Assembly (NCBI GenBank): GCA_947561585.1
Contig: CANNZV010002511.1
Location: 31,457 to 95,456 of the forward strand
Source: Caprella mutica
Lineage: Eukaryota > Arthropoda > Malacostraca > Amphipoda > Caprellidae
Reading direction: 5' to 3'
Length of the DNA: 64,000 bases
The notes under the pieces were generated by a model that was given only the letters and a program-made list of their open reading frames with translations, had not been told where the DNA came from and searched no databases. Shown here piece after piece: positions 50,964 to 62,389 of this stretch; position 1 is the stretch's first letter; every line of letters begins with the position of its first letter. The position numbers and the translations under genes were made by a program.

Positions 50964-53663
50964 AATGCCCAGAAAATACAGACAGAAATACAATTGGTGA
51001 CAAGTTGCTAAGGCTATTGCATCGATCAAAAACAGAAGCTTAACCCTTCGACAAGCTTCAGAGAAGTATGGAGTCCCCCATTCAGAATAGAGTCAAGCTT
51101 GGAGTTTCGACAGAGAAACCTGGTAGGAATAATTAAATTTTCAAATACTTTCATCCTTCAAAAAAATTGCCAAAAAATAATTTTTCCAGGGAAAATAAGA
51201 TTTTTGATTATTGATTGATTGATTGCTTACCTTTCTTATGTTTATTGTACAGGACGTCAATGCAAAATCACCGAACGCCAGGAAAACAGGCTTGTCAAAT
51301 ATTTAGTTCATAAGGTGCAAATTGGAAATGGAGCAACTCGAAATGATATTAAATATATCATAAAAGATATATTTGATTCTGTGGAATTAAATCATGGAGG
51401 TACTTACAATTTTTTTTTTATTGTTGCAATCTTAGTAAACTTCTATACATTTTGTTGTTTGATAGGCGTTTACTATCATTTGTTATATTATTTTTTTCAG
51501 AAATGACATAGGAAGAACAACCGCTCCCTGAAAACTTACCATCCAAGTTTTGGGTCCAAAGATTTATGAGACGTCATCCTAATCTGGCTGCTAGAACACC
51601 TGAGAACCTGGGGCATATGAGACGGACGATAACAAAGCAGAAGATACAAGACTACTTTAAGCATTTGGAACAATTTCTCCAGGATGAACATAGTATCCAT
51701 GATGAAGAATTTTTCACTCGTGAAAACAGCAATCATATTTTTAACCTTGATGAGCCGGGTTTCCCTCTGGGAGGGTCAAATAAATTGAAAGTCGTTACAA
51801 GCCATGGCAGTAAATCTGTTTTTAATGTAACGACTGAAAGCAAAGAACAGATAACAGTTCTTTTCTGTGCTTCTGCTGATGGATCATTTGAAAAACCTTT
51901 AGTCATTTTCCCAGGGGTCAGTCCTACATTCCAGTTTAAGACAGTCAACCCTTCAGTTGGTTTACCAATTTATTCATCAAAAGTGTTATAGAAAGTGGAG
52001 TTAGATTTCCAATTGTGGTATTCATGGATGGACACACGACACACATTAATATGGCAATTGTAGATTTGTCGTAATAACCAAATCATACTCTTCTGCTTAC
52101 CGTCCCACGCATCCCACCTTCTGCAACCTCTTGACATTAGTGTGTTCGGGCCGATCAAGAAATTGTGGAACAAGGCACTGGAAGATTTCAAAATCAAATA
52201 TAGTGTCACCATGACTAAAGCTAATTTCTTCCCGGTGTTTGATACTGCATTTGAAGAGGCAAAAAATAGTCCTGACAACATTAGATCAGGCTTCAGGAAA
52301 TGTGGCATTCTACCATTTAATGTCTAAGCTGTCGATTTTTCCAGGATTGTTAACATGCAGAACGTTGATGCCTTCTGTTGTAAATAATCTTGTTCATCAA
52401 GGAAGAAATAGACCAGTTTCTCTTTGGCTTTTATTCACCTGTATAGATACAATAATAAATTAACAACAAAACATTTAACTAGTTAATACAGTATTATCAA
52501 AATATAAATACAACAATACTACTTACTAAATTTCTTCCTTTACATTTCTTAATGTAACATTCTTAATTTGTTAAATAAGATAGCACGATTCATTTATCAA
52601 TGCACATAACCTTGTCTGAAGGGGACAAGGTTGAAGGTCACACCTTCAATTCATCGAAAGATGATATATCTTCAGAACAAAGGCTAGGCATGATAAGGTG
52701 CTATCAGAAGGCTACTCAATACATGAGTGGTGATCATCTAACATTCTTTGAAAGAAGATATGCGGAAAATTACGATGTTCAACACGAAACTGTTTTGAAT
52801 GAACTTTGGTTGGTTTACAAATCCCTTAGAAAACTTCCTGAACAAGTAAATGCTGACTCACAACAGATCGAGGTAGCGAATCGAGAAAATGAATCTATAA
52901 ATGAAATTGAGCAGAATAGAAATGAAATTGGGCAGAATAGAAATGAAAATGAAATCAGTGCCAATATTGAAGAGGATCAGTTATTAAGAGATGATATTGT
53001 TCCAGAAATCAGATCACCTGAACCAATATCACCTCAGAATAGATCGCCAGTCCAACCTCAGATTGCTCAGGCTTCCACATCTTCCGGACATTTAACCTCA
53101 ACGCCGATCACTTCTGCTGCAACTCAGCAAATTATTTCAGATTCATCATCGAGTTATAATGGCTTTCATGATAATTCACCTTTTAAATCTTATTGCAAGA
53201 TAAAGGATTGCTCTGTCATCGTGGCAAAAGATTCAAAGAGGAAACTAAATTGCCTCCCACAGTAAGTGGCAGAGAATATGCCGATTATTTAGAAAGAAAA
53301 ATAAATAAAAAGAAGAAAGAAGAGAGACTAAAGAAAAAAGAATTGAAAGAGAAGACAGCCAAAGAAAAAAAGTAAAGTAAGGCACAAAAAAATTTGCTTC
53401 TTGAAAATCCTTTAGTTGAAGATTCTTCTTCGGATGAGATCATCTTGGCTGATAATGATGACGATCTAGAAGAATTGAATCCAAACGAATGCCAGGCATG
53501 TGAATCGGACGAAAATAAATATAACCCAGACGAGTGGATGGGGTGTAATTATTGCCCTAGATGGTTCCATAAAACATGTTTTGATGAAAACTATGAAAAT
53601 TTAACTCACAAAGAATTGGAACATTTAGATATCAAGTGTGACTTATGCACTAGACTAGAATGA
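50964..53663 (+). pseudogene. pogo/Tigger-like DDE transposase with C-terminal PHD-like finger
   Basis: ATG at 50964 opens MPRKYRQKYNW, then a pipsqueak-type HTH (AIASIKNRSLTLRQASEKYG). 51254 on gives GRQCKITERQENRLVKYLV. 51566-51991 holds FNLDEPGFPLGGSNK with the first Asp. 52018 on has FMDGHTTHINMAIVDLS (second Asp) and SHASHLLQPLDISVFGPIKK (third Asp). Stops and gaps break the chain, including one just after VDLS. 52600-53265 is an Asn/Ser-rich tail. 53280-53375 is a Lys/Glu coiled coil. 53394-53663 has CQACESDENKY...EWMGCNYCPRWFHKTC...CDLC, a PHD-type zinc finger. An element cut-and-paste transposase, now dead. Its terminal repeats were not identified. Confidence 0.82.
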
Positions 53664-54737
53664 ACAAAAATGAGAAGGAATCATAATTAATTTCCTCTGT
53701 AATGAATCTACGATTTTACCTTCATACTACTGTTCGGTTTATTCTTTAGTTTCAAGGTATTATTTAATATTTTGCTGTGATAATGGAATACTTTAAATTA
53801 TAAGTATAGTGATACTAGTTTAATTCAACTAGTGCCAAAGATATGTTTTTGTAAGCACAACCCAGTTGCACAGTTCAAGAACTCTTACACTGCCTCCAAA
53901 CCACCCCTACAGCCGGCCAACGCACGCCTGGATGTGACACTACAACCGTGATAATGGCAACCAGTAACACTCAAAGTATGCAAACACACAAGAGGTTATA
54001 GGGAGCAAAAATCACAACACAAAACACAAGCCGCAACTTGCTTGCTTTCACAGTAAAATAAACACTGCGTAGTTTACTTCCAAAGCAACACTAACGTTAG
54101 TACAATAAAGGTACTTACACTGCCTACCTTCAGGCAAGTAACGAAACGTTACTTTATCACAACACTAATTCCAATCCCAGATGGCGCAACACGCAACGGA
54201 GATAAGTGACACAGCCGCCACGCACCACATCTGAATCCAGACTGACTCTTCCCCAAGAGCCACGTAGCGCTGTTGCCAGCTATGTGAGAACGTAGAAACC
54301 TATTCTCAAATAGAACTACAGTTTTATTTTTTTTTATGTTGTTTTTTTTGTGATAAAATTGTTAGGAAATATTTTATGGCTTACTTACGGATATATTCAT
54401 TTTTTTTTATTTGTTTAATTAATAAATTTGTAAAACCACCAATATTGTACAGCATTATTTCCTATGTAAGCTTTTCAGTCGTTTGATAATCGCATATTAT
54501 TTTACCTGAAGTTTTGCTGTCCGAATCAAAACAAACTTCATCTTGATCCTCTTCTATGTTATATCAACTACATATATATCAATATAATTAAAGATAATTC
54601 GATGCAGAATAGTATTAGAGATGTATATAGTAAATTATGAATATATTACACCCAGTTCGAATATCACGTAAAGGTTATAAATTCATTAATATCAACCATC
54701 TCACAGTGGTCCGATGATTCGATTTATGAATCGAATC
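53664..54737. other. No gene recognised; unassigned DNA
   Basis: 53860-54300 is less AT-rich (GCCTCCAAACCACCCCTACA, CAACGCACGCCTGGATGTGA) and probably a fragment of an unidentified element. TTACACTGCCT occurs at 53885 and 54115. 54300-54737 is AT-rich with T runs. No coding motif on either strand. Confidence 0.4.
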
Positions 54738-54893
54738 CCACTCTGGAAAATACCTTAGGCTAACAGATAAATTTTAGAGGCTAAATGCAGTGGATTATAC
54801 ATTTCCCATTAATTTATTTCTGTATTTTGAGGTTTGCTAAACTCCAACAGAGTAAATAGTTCATCAGAAAAGACCACTTTTTTCCAGAGTGGA
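54738..54893. mobile_element. CCACTCTGG...CCAGAGTGG element
   Basis: It begins CCCACTCTGGAAAATACC and ends TTTTTTCCAGAGTGG, about 155 bp. The interior CCTTAGGCTAACAGATAA and CTCCAACAGAGTAA match the copy at 47208-47356. A clear TSD is not visible here. Confidence 0.7.
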
Positions 54894-55558
54894 ATTATCA
54901 AATCATGTCCGAATATATATATTTTTTTTTTTTAAAGAAGAAGCAAATCTTCTTTAAATAATTAAAAAAAACAATTATCTTTATTAAGACAATGAACATT
55001 AAAAAATAAAAGATAAGCTTCTCTGCTCTAGTCTCTACAACCATGGCTCTGACTATCGCCAATGGTAGTGGCCTCCAACCGAATATATTGATTTCGGACA
55101 GATTCCTGTCCGAAATGGTGATTATTGGTAATATCAAAATAAACGCATGAAAAATAAATTTACTTTATACTTCTCATAAAAACCTCTGATACACCTTCCA
55201 GAACATCGTATAACTATACTCTAATACCATACCAAAACATATGTCATTTTTAGCAACTACGGTTGTGTTAAGAGGTTGTGAATCTTGATGCCGTGTTGTG
55301 TCCGAACAGTGCCAGATTGTATTTGGAGGTAAATTCCAATGATATCTCGGGAGATATTCAATTTCTCTGATAAAAAAATTCCTGCAATGTCGGAGGATAT
55401 TTAGTTATCAATTCCTATGTTACCATTAATTTTTGGAGGAGAAACTGGAAAATTTTGGAGGACTAGACAAATTGATAAAAAATGTTGGCAGCTATTTTTC
55501 AGATCTATGAAAAAGTCAGGAGTTCAGTGCACCAAATACAAACTGGCGATACTTACCC

Positions 55559-55702
55559 CCAGACTGCAGGAACTGGTAAACTGTTCTCCAAGAAATCCTC
55601 TATTTTGGCTTCTGTTCTCAGTAAAATACATGTAAATATAGGAGGAAATTAAGGATTGTTTGCACAGAAAATGTTAAAAATGTCCTATATTCTGCAGACT
55701 GG
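55559..55702. mobile_element. CCAGACTGCAGG element with TSD and empty site
   Basis: 144 bp, starting CCAGACTGCAGGAACTGG and ending TATATTCTGCAGACTGG. ACTTACCC is duplicated at 55551-55558 and 55703-55710. The paralogous empty site GCGATACTTACCCTAATCC is at 56477-56495 with a single ACTTACCC. This confirms mobility and the 8-bp TSD. Confidence 0.9.
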
Positions 55703-55939
55703 ACTTACCCTAATCCGCGGCATTTAGCCTCTAAACTTCATCTGATAGCCTATGGTATTTTCCAGAGCGTATTTCTTGGAGAACAGTTTACCAGTTACTG
55801 TAGTCCAGTCTGTATTTGGTGCACAAAATTCCACTGACTCTTTGAAAAAGCTGAAAAAATCCACCATAAATTTGGCTAATCCACCAACATTTTCCCAATT
55901 TATCCACCAAAAATTAATGGTAAGTTGGTAACATAGGAA

Positions 55940-56174
55940 CCAGTTTGTATTTGGTGCACTGAACTCCTCTGACTATTTCAAAAATCTGAGAAATAGCTGC
56001 CAACATTTTTCATCAATTTGTCTAGTCCTCTAACATTTTTTTCAGTTTCTCCTCCAAAAATTAATGGCAATATTGGAATTAATTGCTAAATATCCTCCGA
56101 CATTGCAAGGTTTTTTTTATTTGAGAAATTAAATATCTCCTGAGATATCATTGGAATTTACCACCAAATACAAT
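55940..56174. mobile_element. CCAGTTTGTATTTGG...CAAATACAATCTGG element nested in a sister element
   Basis: Flanked by CATAGGAA on both sides (55932-55939 and 56175-56182). It uses the word CCTCC (CTCCTCTGACT, CTCCTCCAAAAATTAATGG, TATCCTCCGACATT). The host element (from 55806 and on past 56182) uses CCACC instead. So members of different word families have inserted into one another. Confidence 0.8.
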
Positions 56175-57030
56175 CTGGCATAGGAATAATAATAAATAGC
56201 TAAAAATCTACCAACTTCGCCAAATATTTTTTTCAAAGGAGAAAAAATTCCACCGACATGTCCGAAATGGTGATTATTGGTAATTATTTGAAGGTTCAAA
56301 ATAAATGCATGAAAATTATATTTACTTTATACTTCTCACAAAAACCTTTGATACATCTTCCAGAACATCATATAACTCTAATACCATACCAAAACTGGCA
56401 AAACATATGTCATTTTTAGCAACTACGGTCGTGTTAAGAGGTTGTGAATCTTGATGCCGTGTTGTGTCCGAACAGGCGATACTTACCCTAATCCGCGGCA
56501 TTTGCCATTAAGCCTCTAAACTTCATCTGATAGCCTATGGTATTTTCCAGAGTGTATTTCTTGGACAACAGTTTACCAGTTAGTAGTTGCTGCAGTCCAG
56601 TCTGTATTTGGTGCACAAAATTCCACTGACTTTTAGATAAAGCTGAAAAAATCCACCATAAATTTCAAGTAATTTGGCTAATCCACCAACATTTTCCCAC
56701 TTTATCCACTAAAAATTAATGGTAACATAGGAATAATAATGGATAACTAAACATCCACCGACTTCGCCAAAATATTTTTTTCAAAGGGGAATTTACCACA
56801 AAATACAGACTGGACTGCAGTCTGGTGTGTACCCAGTCTGTATTTGGTGCACAAAATCCCACCGACTTTTTCAAAAAGCTGAAAAAATCCACCATAAATT
56901 TCCAGTATTTTAGCTGATTCACCAACATTTTCCCAATTTATCCACTGAAAATTAAGGGTAACATAGGAATAAATAGCTAAAAACCCACCGACTTTACCAG
57001 AGTATTATTGCAAAGGGGAAAACTAAATAC

Positions 57031-57720
57031 AGACTGGGTGTGTACCGTACAGACAGGCTGACAGCAAGTAAAAAATCAAAATAGCTAGCCTACTCTTTCC
57101 TTGTTTTTCTCAATTCTACTGGTTAGAAGAAGAAAACCTTAATAAATCTTATTAAAAATGGAAAAAATCAGCCCTTGGTCCTGCCACAGTGCCATGGAAA
57201 GATTCTAGCATTCTGCTCCCATCCGTGATCACTCCTATCCTTCAGCCAATAATCTCAATTTGAATATGATATTTGAGGTTCCTCATCTTCTAGCTTAGTA
57301 AGCTCATCTTCTTTTCAGATGTTGAGTGGAGAACACCCTAAAGCTTACAGAATAATTTCAGTTATTCCGTTATGCTTCTTATTATGAAAAAAATTTCTGC
57401 AGTTCCTGAAAAATGTCTAATGTCAAATGAGATATATTTGTTGTATAACTTGTATTAGTCACACTTAGTTATTGTTTATATTTTGCATATGTTGTATTTA
57501 GCTAATGTATTTTAACTACTCAGCAGAATTGTCTTATGATAACATTTCCTGGTTCTAGGCTTCTAGCTATGACTCATGTTGTATACCTAATTGTTTCCTG
57601 TTTATCATTATATAAAAGGATGTGTAAATCTCTCCAGAGTCAGTTGTCTGCAGTGCATCGAAGAGCGATCACCTGTATTAATCACTTATACTTTTTAACT
57701 TGTAAAAAACCACTGTTCAT
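57031..57720. other. No gene recognised
   Basis: AT-rich with no recognisable coding or repeat structure. A short frame at 57536-57724 has no motif. It may be the 3' region of the non-LTR element that follows, but that could not be shown. Confidence 0.35.
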
Positions 57721-57739
57721 TTAACCTATGTTTTATCAA

Positions 57740-59940
57740 TATTTGTCTCCTTGTCCAATGTCCAATGAGGTATATTTGCAGAGGTCTCCTTTGCTGTCAG
57801 GTCTGCAGTCTTCTTCCTGCAACACAGATTCATGTTCTATTTATTCGTCCGCTTCAGTCATCCCACCTCTTCATTCCTCCACGTTCATCATCCTCTCTCT
57901 CACCCTCCACATCCTCAGCACTATACCTCTCCTCTCTGCTTCACCTTGTTCTCCAAACAGAAAACATCCCATCACCTCCTCTCTATCCATCACTCTCGGT
58001 CTTGTCTCTGTAGCTCCACTGCCTCAGCCTCTCTACTAACTTCCTCCAGCCTGTCACAATCGAGTACAAAGTGCTGCTGGTCCTCAAGTTCAAAGTCAGA
58101 CAGCCTGCACTCCCTACTCTCTCCCCACCTTCTGACTTCTGTCGCCAAGTCTCATGCAGTTGGTTCTAGCAGCGAACCAAATTCTCGCCTCCAAGCTCCC
58201 ACAATAGTCCTCCTCTCTCATCTCCAGCTTAAATCTCCTGTATATCCTCAGACTACTCTTAGATTCCATCTCCATCCTCCATTCAGCCTCCACCACTCTG
58301 GCCACTCTTCTCTTCACACAGTCTGCAGAATGTGTCTCTTCTCCCGCAGAGATTTTAATTTGAGAGACAGTTACTCTCTGACTCTCAGTAGCAGATTGAG
58401 ATTAAGAATCTCCCGCAGCTAAATTAATGGCAACATAGGAATTAATTCAAAATCTACCGCAGCTAAATTAATGGTAACATAGGAATTAATTCAAGATCTC
58501 CCGCAGAGATCTCCAATTTCTAAAAATTCAATCAAAAACTCCCGCAGAGAGTCTTTGAAAAATGTTCCATATTCTGCAGACTGGCTCTTCACCTGTCTGC
58601 AGAAACTGGTAAAGTGTTCGTAGAGATCTTTAATTCTGTTCGTAGCCCAGTCTGCAGAAACTGGTAGAGTGTTCGTAGAGATCTCTTATTTAGTTTGTAG
58701 CAAAATTAATGTAAGTATAGGAATTAATTGAAAATTGTTCGGAGAGAATATCCCAAATATGAAATATCTCCCATATTCTGCAGACTGGTTTGTAGCAAAA
58801 TTAATGTAAGTATAGGGATTTAATTCAGAGGTGTTCATAGCAAAATTAGTGTAAATATAGGAATTAATTCAGAATTGTTCGGAGAGAATATCCCAAATAT
58901 CTCCCATATACTGCAGACTGGCCATAGACCTTTTTTTACCTTCACTTCACTTCCGCTCATCTCCCTCAGCTCCTCTCCCACCATCGCCCACTGCAAACAT
59001 CTTCTAGTCTCCTCCCGGCTCCCACCACTCACTTCTTCTGCCTTCTCTGCTGCTTCCCAAGTTCCCATGATCATCCGCAGCATCCTATTATCTCCCTGCT
59101 CCACTCTTCTCGCATACTGAATTCTTCCTCTGGCCACCCTGCTCCTTACTGTGCTAATGCCAACTTCACCCCTCATTCCAGCTATTGTAGCCTATTTTGG
59201 CACTGCCAGCATTCTTCTCATGGCTGCATTCTCCTGCTTCTGAATCTCCCTTATATCCTCCACCCTCATTCTCACCACCTCCGAGCCATACAGCACTCTC
59301 GGCAACACCACTCCCTTCCAATATCCCTTACCAATCAACACTCTGTGGCAGCTCTTCTCTATTACACTGCTAGTGAGCATGCTCATCTTCTTTGCTGTCG
59401 TAACCATCTTCTCTCTGTGTCCTTTAAATAAATTCCTCTAAACCTTCACACCCAAATACCTCATCTCCTCAACGACCGCTATCCCTTCTACCTCCACCAC
59501 TGCCTCATCTGAGTTAAAGATCATGCATTGACTCTTCCTTGCATTAATTTCCAGCCCATATCTCTCCGCAACCTCAGTCAGCTCCACAACTCCCTCTCCT
59601 GCCTCTCGCACGCTTCTCGTCAGTATCAACCCGTCGTCAGCATAGAACAGGCAAGCAACACGTGTTCCTCCAATCCTCAATCCGTCTCCTCAGTGCCTCT
59701 ATCATCATATAGGTGAGCAACTTGAACAGAAGTGTTGATGCTGTGCATCCTTTGCTGTCACAGAATATCACAATTCGCGCCGTTTCGATGGGTGAAATGG
59801 TGAGCAATGTGTCTGATGGATGAAATTCTGAAGAGATCAGTATAATATCTATATATGAAGAAAATTTATGCCACACTCTCATTAGGAATTTGTAAACCTT
59901 CACTCCTCTGGCAAAGATTGGGTACACTTAACCCTTTGCT
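57740..59940 (-). mobile_element. Decayed non-LTR retrotransposon (RT C-terminal half), interrupted
   Basis: On the - strand, 59820-59637 in one frame gives GCTASTLLFKLLTYMMIEAL. 59680-59438 gives VACLFYADDGLILTRSVREA (YADD catalytic box) and ends with RYLGVKV, typical of the RT palm and thumb. 59407-59192 and 59176-58940 give VLYGSEVVRMRVEDIREIQK, NAAMRRMLAVPK and ARGRIQYARRVEQGDNRMLR. After the 58318-58926 insertions the protein resumes (MEMESKSSLRIYRRFKLEMR). The 5' half is missing. Clade not determined. The + strand looks pyrimidine-rich because of this coding. Confidence 0.82.
58318..58584. mobile_element. ACAGTCTGCAG...CTGCAGACTGG element, TSD CTCTTCAC
   Basis: 267 bp within the non-LTR element. 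CTCTTCAC is duplicated at 58310-58317 and 58585-58592. The internal word CCCGCAG recurs seven or so times, twice around a shared core AAATTAATGGYAACATAGGA. A second, adjacent block at 58593-58926 (words GTTCGTAGAGA and GTTCGGAGAGA) belongs to a different word family and ends CTGCAGACTGG. Confidence 0.82.
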
Positions 59941-59981
59941 AATCTAATGCTCTCTATATTTCATACTCCGCCATTGAGACT

Positions 59982-60122
59982 TCATCATCGATTCATCACC
60001 TTACTTCATCATCGATTCATCACCTTGCTTCATTATCGATTCATCACCTTACTTCATTATCGATTCATCACCTTACTTCATTATCGATTCATCACCTTAC
60101 TTCATCATCGATTCATCACCAT
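59982..60122. repeat. 24-bp tandem repeat, about six copies
   Basis: The unit ATCGATTCATCACCTTACTTCATT (read from any phase) repeats with CATC/TATC variation, ending just before a possible exon at 60131. It creates an artefactual frame (HHRFITLL repeats). Confidence 0.85.
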
Positions 60123-60130
60123 TGAGATTT

Positions 60131-60270
60131 CACCATCGCACCATTTACGCCCTGGAAGCTCTGCGGTCCCTTACAAGGCGATGCAGGATGTTAAACAACA
60201 AGGGCTGAGCAAAGTGATGATGCAATACTCTGCAAACCCAAACATTAGAATTTACAAGCCTCCTACCTAA
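60131..60270 (+). CDS. Possible short 3' coding exon, unknown protein
   Basis: The + frame ending at TAA 60268-60270 reads RPGSSAVPYKAMQDVKQQGL and then SKVMMQYSANPNIRIYKPPT. Its GC content and amino-acid mix look more like protein-coding DNA than the neighbourhood. No upstream exon, no firm acceptor and no family recognition. It could be chance or a transposon fragment. Confidence 0.2.
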
Positions 60271-60730
60271 TACAATTGGCTTTTAAGTTCCACCGTAAAC
60301 CATATAACGGTTGGAAGCTTCCTCTATTCAAAACGTTAAATTAACGAACTCCATTTACTTTAATATACTGCAGTATAAAATGATTAGCATTTAAAAGACC
60401 TACTAATTTTTCAAATTGTTCATGTATAAATTTAGGAATTAATTTGAGAACAACTGATGTCGCCCAACATAATGTAAGAGAGTGTGGTTATTTCTTTATT
60501 AAAAACTATTATCTTTAAATTTCTTTTAATTTTTATTTTCCATTTAGTAGTTCCCTCAAAGAATTACTTTATATATATTTATTGAAATATAGTTACAATT
60601 ATGAATGACTACTCTTACTCCTGGATCAATTTTTAAAATATATATATACCGTATGAATGTTTTCCTAAAGCTTTCAGACCATAGGAATATTCCTCAGCAT
60701 TCCAGTCTGATTACTTGATACATTAATTAA

Positions 60731-61995
60731 AGGTCCCCTCCAAGCAAATTTTTTTATTGCTTAAAGGTCCTCTCCAAGCAAAGTTTTTTATTACTTAAAT
60801 CAACGAGGCTAATGTTTCTCATCATTTTAATGCAAATCCCATCAAATTTGATAGCATATTTTCAACTTTATATGCTTTTAAAGATTATTAAAATCCAAAC
60901 TCTACAAAACCTACTTTACTTCCGACTTTCTAATTTTCAGTCTGAAGAAGAAAGTACATCATTTGTTTTGATTGTCAACTAGGTATTTGGTTTAATAAAT
61001 CTATTTATTATTAGTTTAAAGGTTTAAATTTGGATAAACTTATTATAAAAACGTTAAATACTTGAAGAATCAATGAATAACTTCAAAGAAAATCTAAATT
61101 TGAAATCAAAACAAAGAGTGTACAATCTTCTCTCTCAGCGTCAGGTTGGAAATTCGCTCGATTGTTGCTCTCAGATTATTAAAAAACTTCAAAAGCAAAT
61201 AATAAAATATATACTGAACCGAATTGTATGCGGTTTGCGGAATAATGATCGTAGACCTTAGTTCTATAATATTATGTAATAAACTCATTTTTTTCCCGGA
61301 GCCTGGAGAGGACCTTTAAATTACCGAGGCTAATGTTTCTTATCATTTCACTGCAAACCCCATCAAATTTGATTGCATATTATTTATCTTATATGCTTTT
61401 AAAGATTTTTATAATCAAAACTCTACAAAACCTATTTTACTTCAGACTTTCTAATTTTCAGTCAGAAGATAAAAAATGTACACCATTTGTTTTGATAGAC
61501 AACTAGGTATTAAGGTTTAATAAATCTATTTAATATTCGTGTGAAGATATAAAATCAGATAAACTTAATATAGAAACGTTTATATACTTTAGGAAACAAT
61601 TTATATATTAAACGAATGCCAAAAACTCATTTTTTGTTTAAAAATCTAAATTTACAGTCAAGACAAAGAGTGCACAATCTTTTTTCTCAGCGTCAGGTTA
61701 GTGATTCGTTCAATTGTTGCTCACAGAGTATTAAACATTTTTAAAAGCAAATAATAAAATGTTTACTGAACCGAATTGTATGCGGTTTGTGGGATAATGA
61801 TCGTAGACCTTAGTTCTATAATATTATGTTATAAACTCATTTTTTTCTTGGAGCCTGGAGAGGACCTTTAAATCGATCATTTTACTGTAAACCGCATCAA
61901 ATTTGATAGCATATTTTTAATTTTATATGCTTTTGAAGATTTTTATAATCAAAACTCTACAAAACCTATTTTACTTCTGACTTAAATTTTCTGTA
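60731..61995. repeat. TTAA-flanked inverted-repeat elements in tandem
   Basis: AGGTCCCCTCCAAGC at 60731 and AGGTCCTCTCCAAGC at 60765 are two left ends; GCCTGGAGAGGACCT right ends lie at 61301-61315 and 61853-61867, each with TTAA outside. The bodies are near-duplicates (CGAGGCTAATGTTTCTYATC; CCCATCAAATTTGATRGCAT; GTATGCGGTTTG), about 550 bp each. A third partial body runs 61872-61995. Related to the element at 3798-4774 by terminus. No transposase. Probably piggyBac-like MITEs that grew as a tandem array. Confidence 0.75.
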
Positions 61996-62389
61996 TAGTC
62001 TAATTTATTTTATAGATAAAATACATTTAAAAATTCAATAAAAACAGGGGAATTTAAATATCAAGTCAATATATTCCCATACGTATCATAGTTAGGTACA
62101 TTCTTCATGTTTAATACCCATAGTGTAAAAGGGTACACCAAATAAATAAATAGACACACGAATGAAATTATGAGTATAGATATAGAGAAAATACGGAACC
62201 GTGCGATAACACGGAACTTACCCTAAAATGGGACATGTTGAATTTCTGAACCAATTGCTTCTAATAACCTCATCTGGATTATAATTTTGATGTTTTTGAT
62301 AGTTACCGTGAAATAATCACAAAAAATTGTCTCCGTTTCTATGTCTACGAACGGTACCTACCTACTTATTTCGAGGCATAATTAAAGCG

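Larger units (their letters stand above)
55077..57030. repeat. Local duplication with nested CCAG...CTGG insertions
   Basis: Sequence at about 55110-55312 (TCCGAAATGGTGATTATTGG; GCAACTACGGTTGTGTTAAG) recurs at about 56262-56478, and the flank TAATCCGCGGCATTT recurs at 55711 and 56489. Copy one carries extra insertions (55312-55546; 55559-55702; 55940-56175) that copy two lacks. CCAGTCTGTATTTGGTGCAC occurs at 55806, 56597 and 56832, and an imperfect CCAGTTTG version at 55940. Confidence 0.8.

Noticed and set aside
57728..58422. Ser/His/Pro-rich + strand frames up to 196 codons
   Set aside because: Antisense of the decayed non-LTR element; the - strand holds RT-derived sequence.
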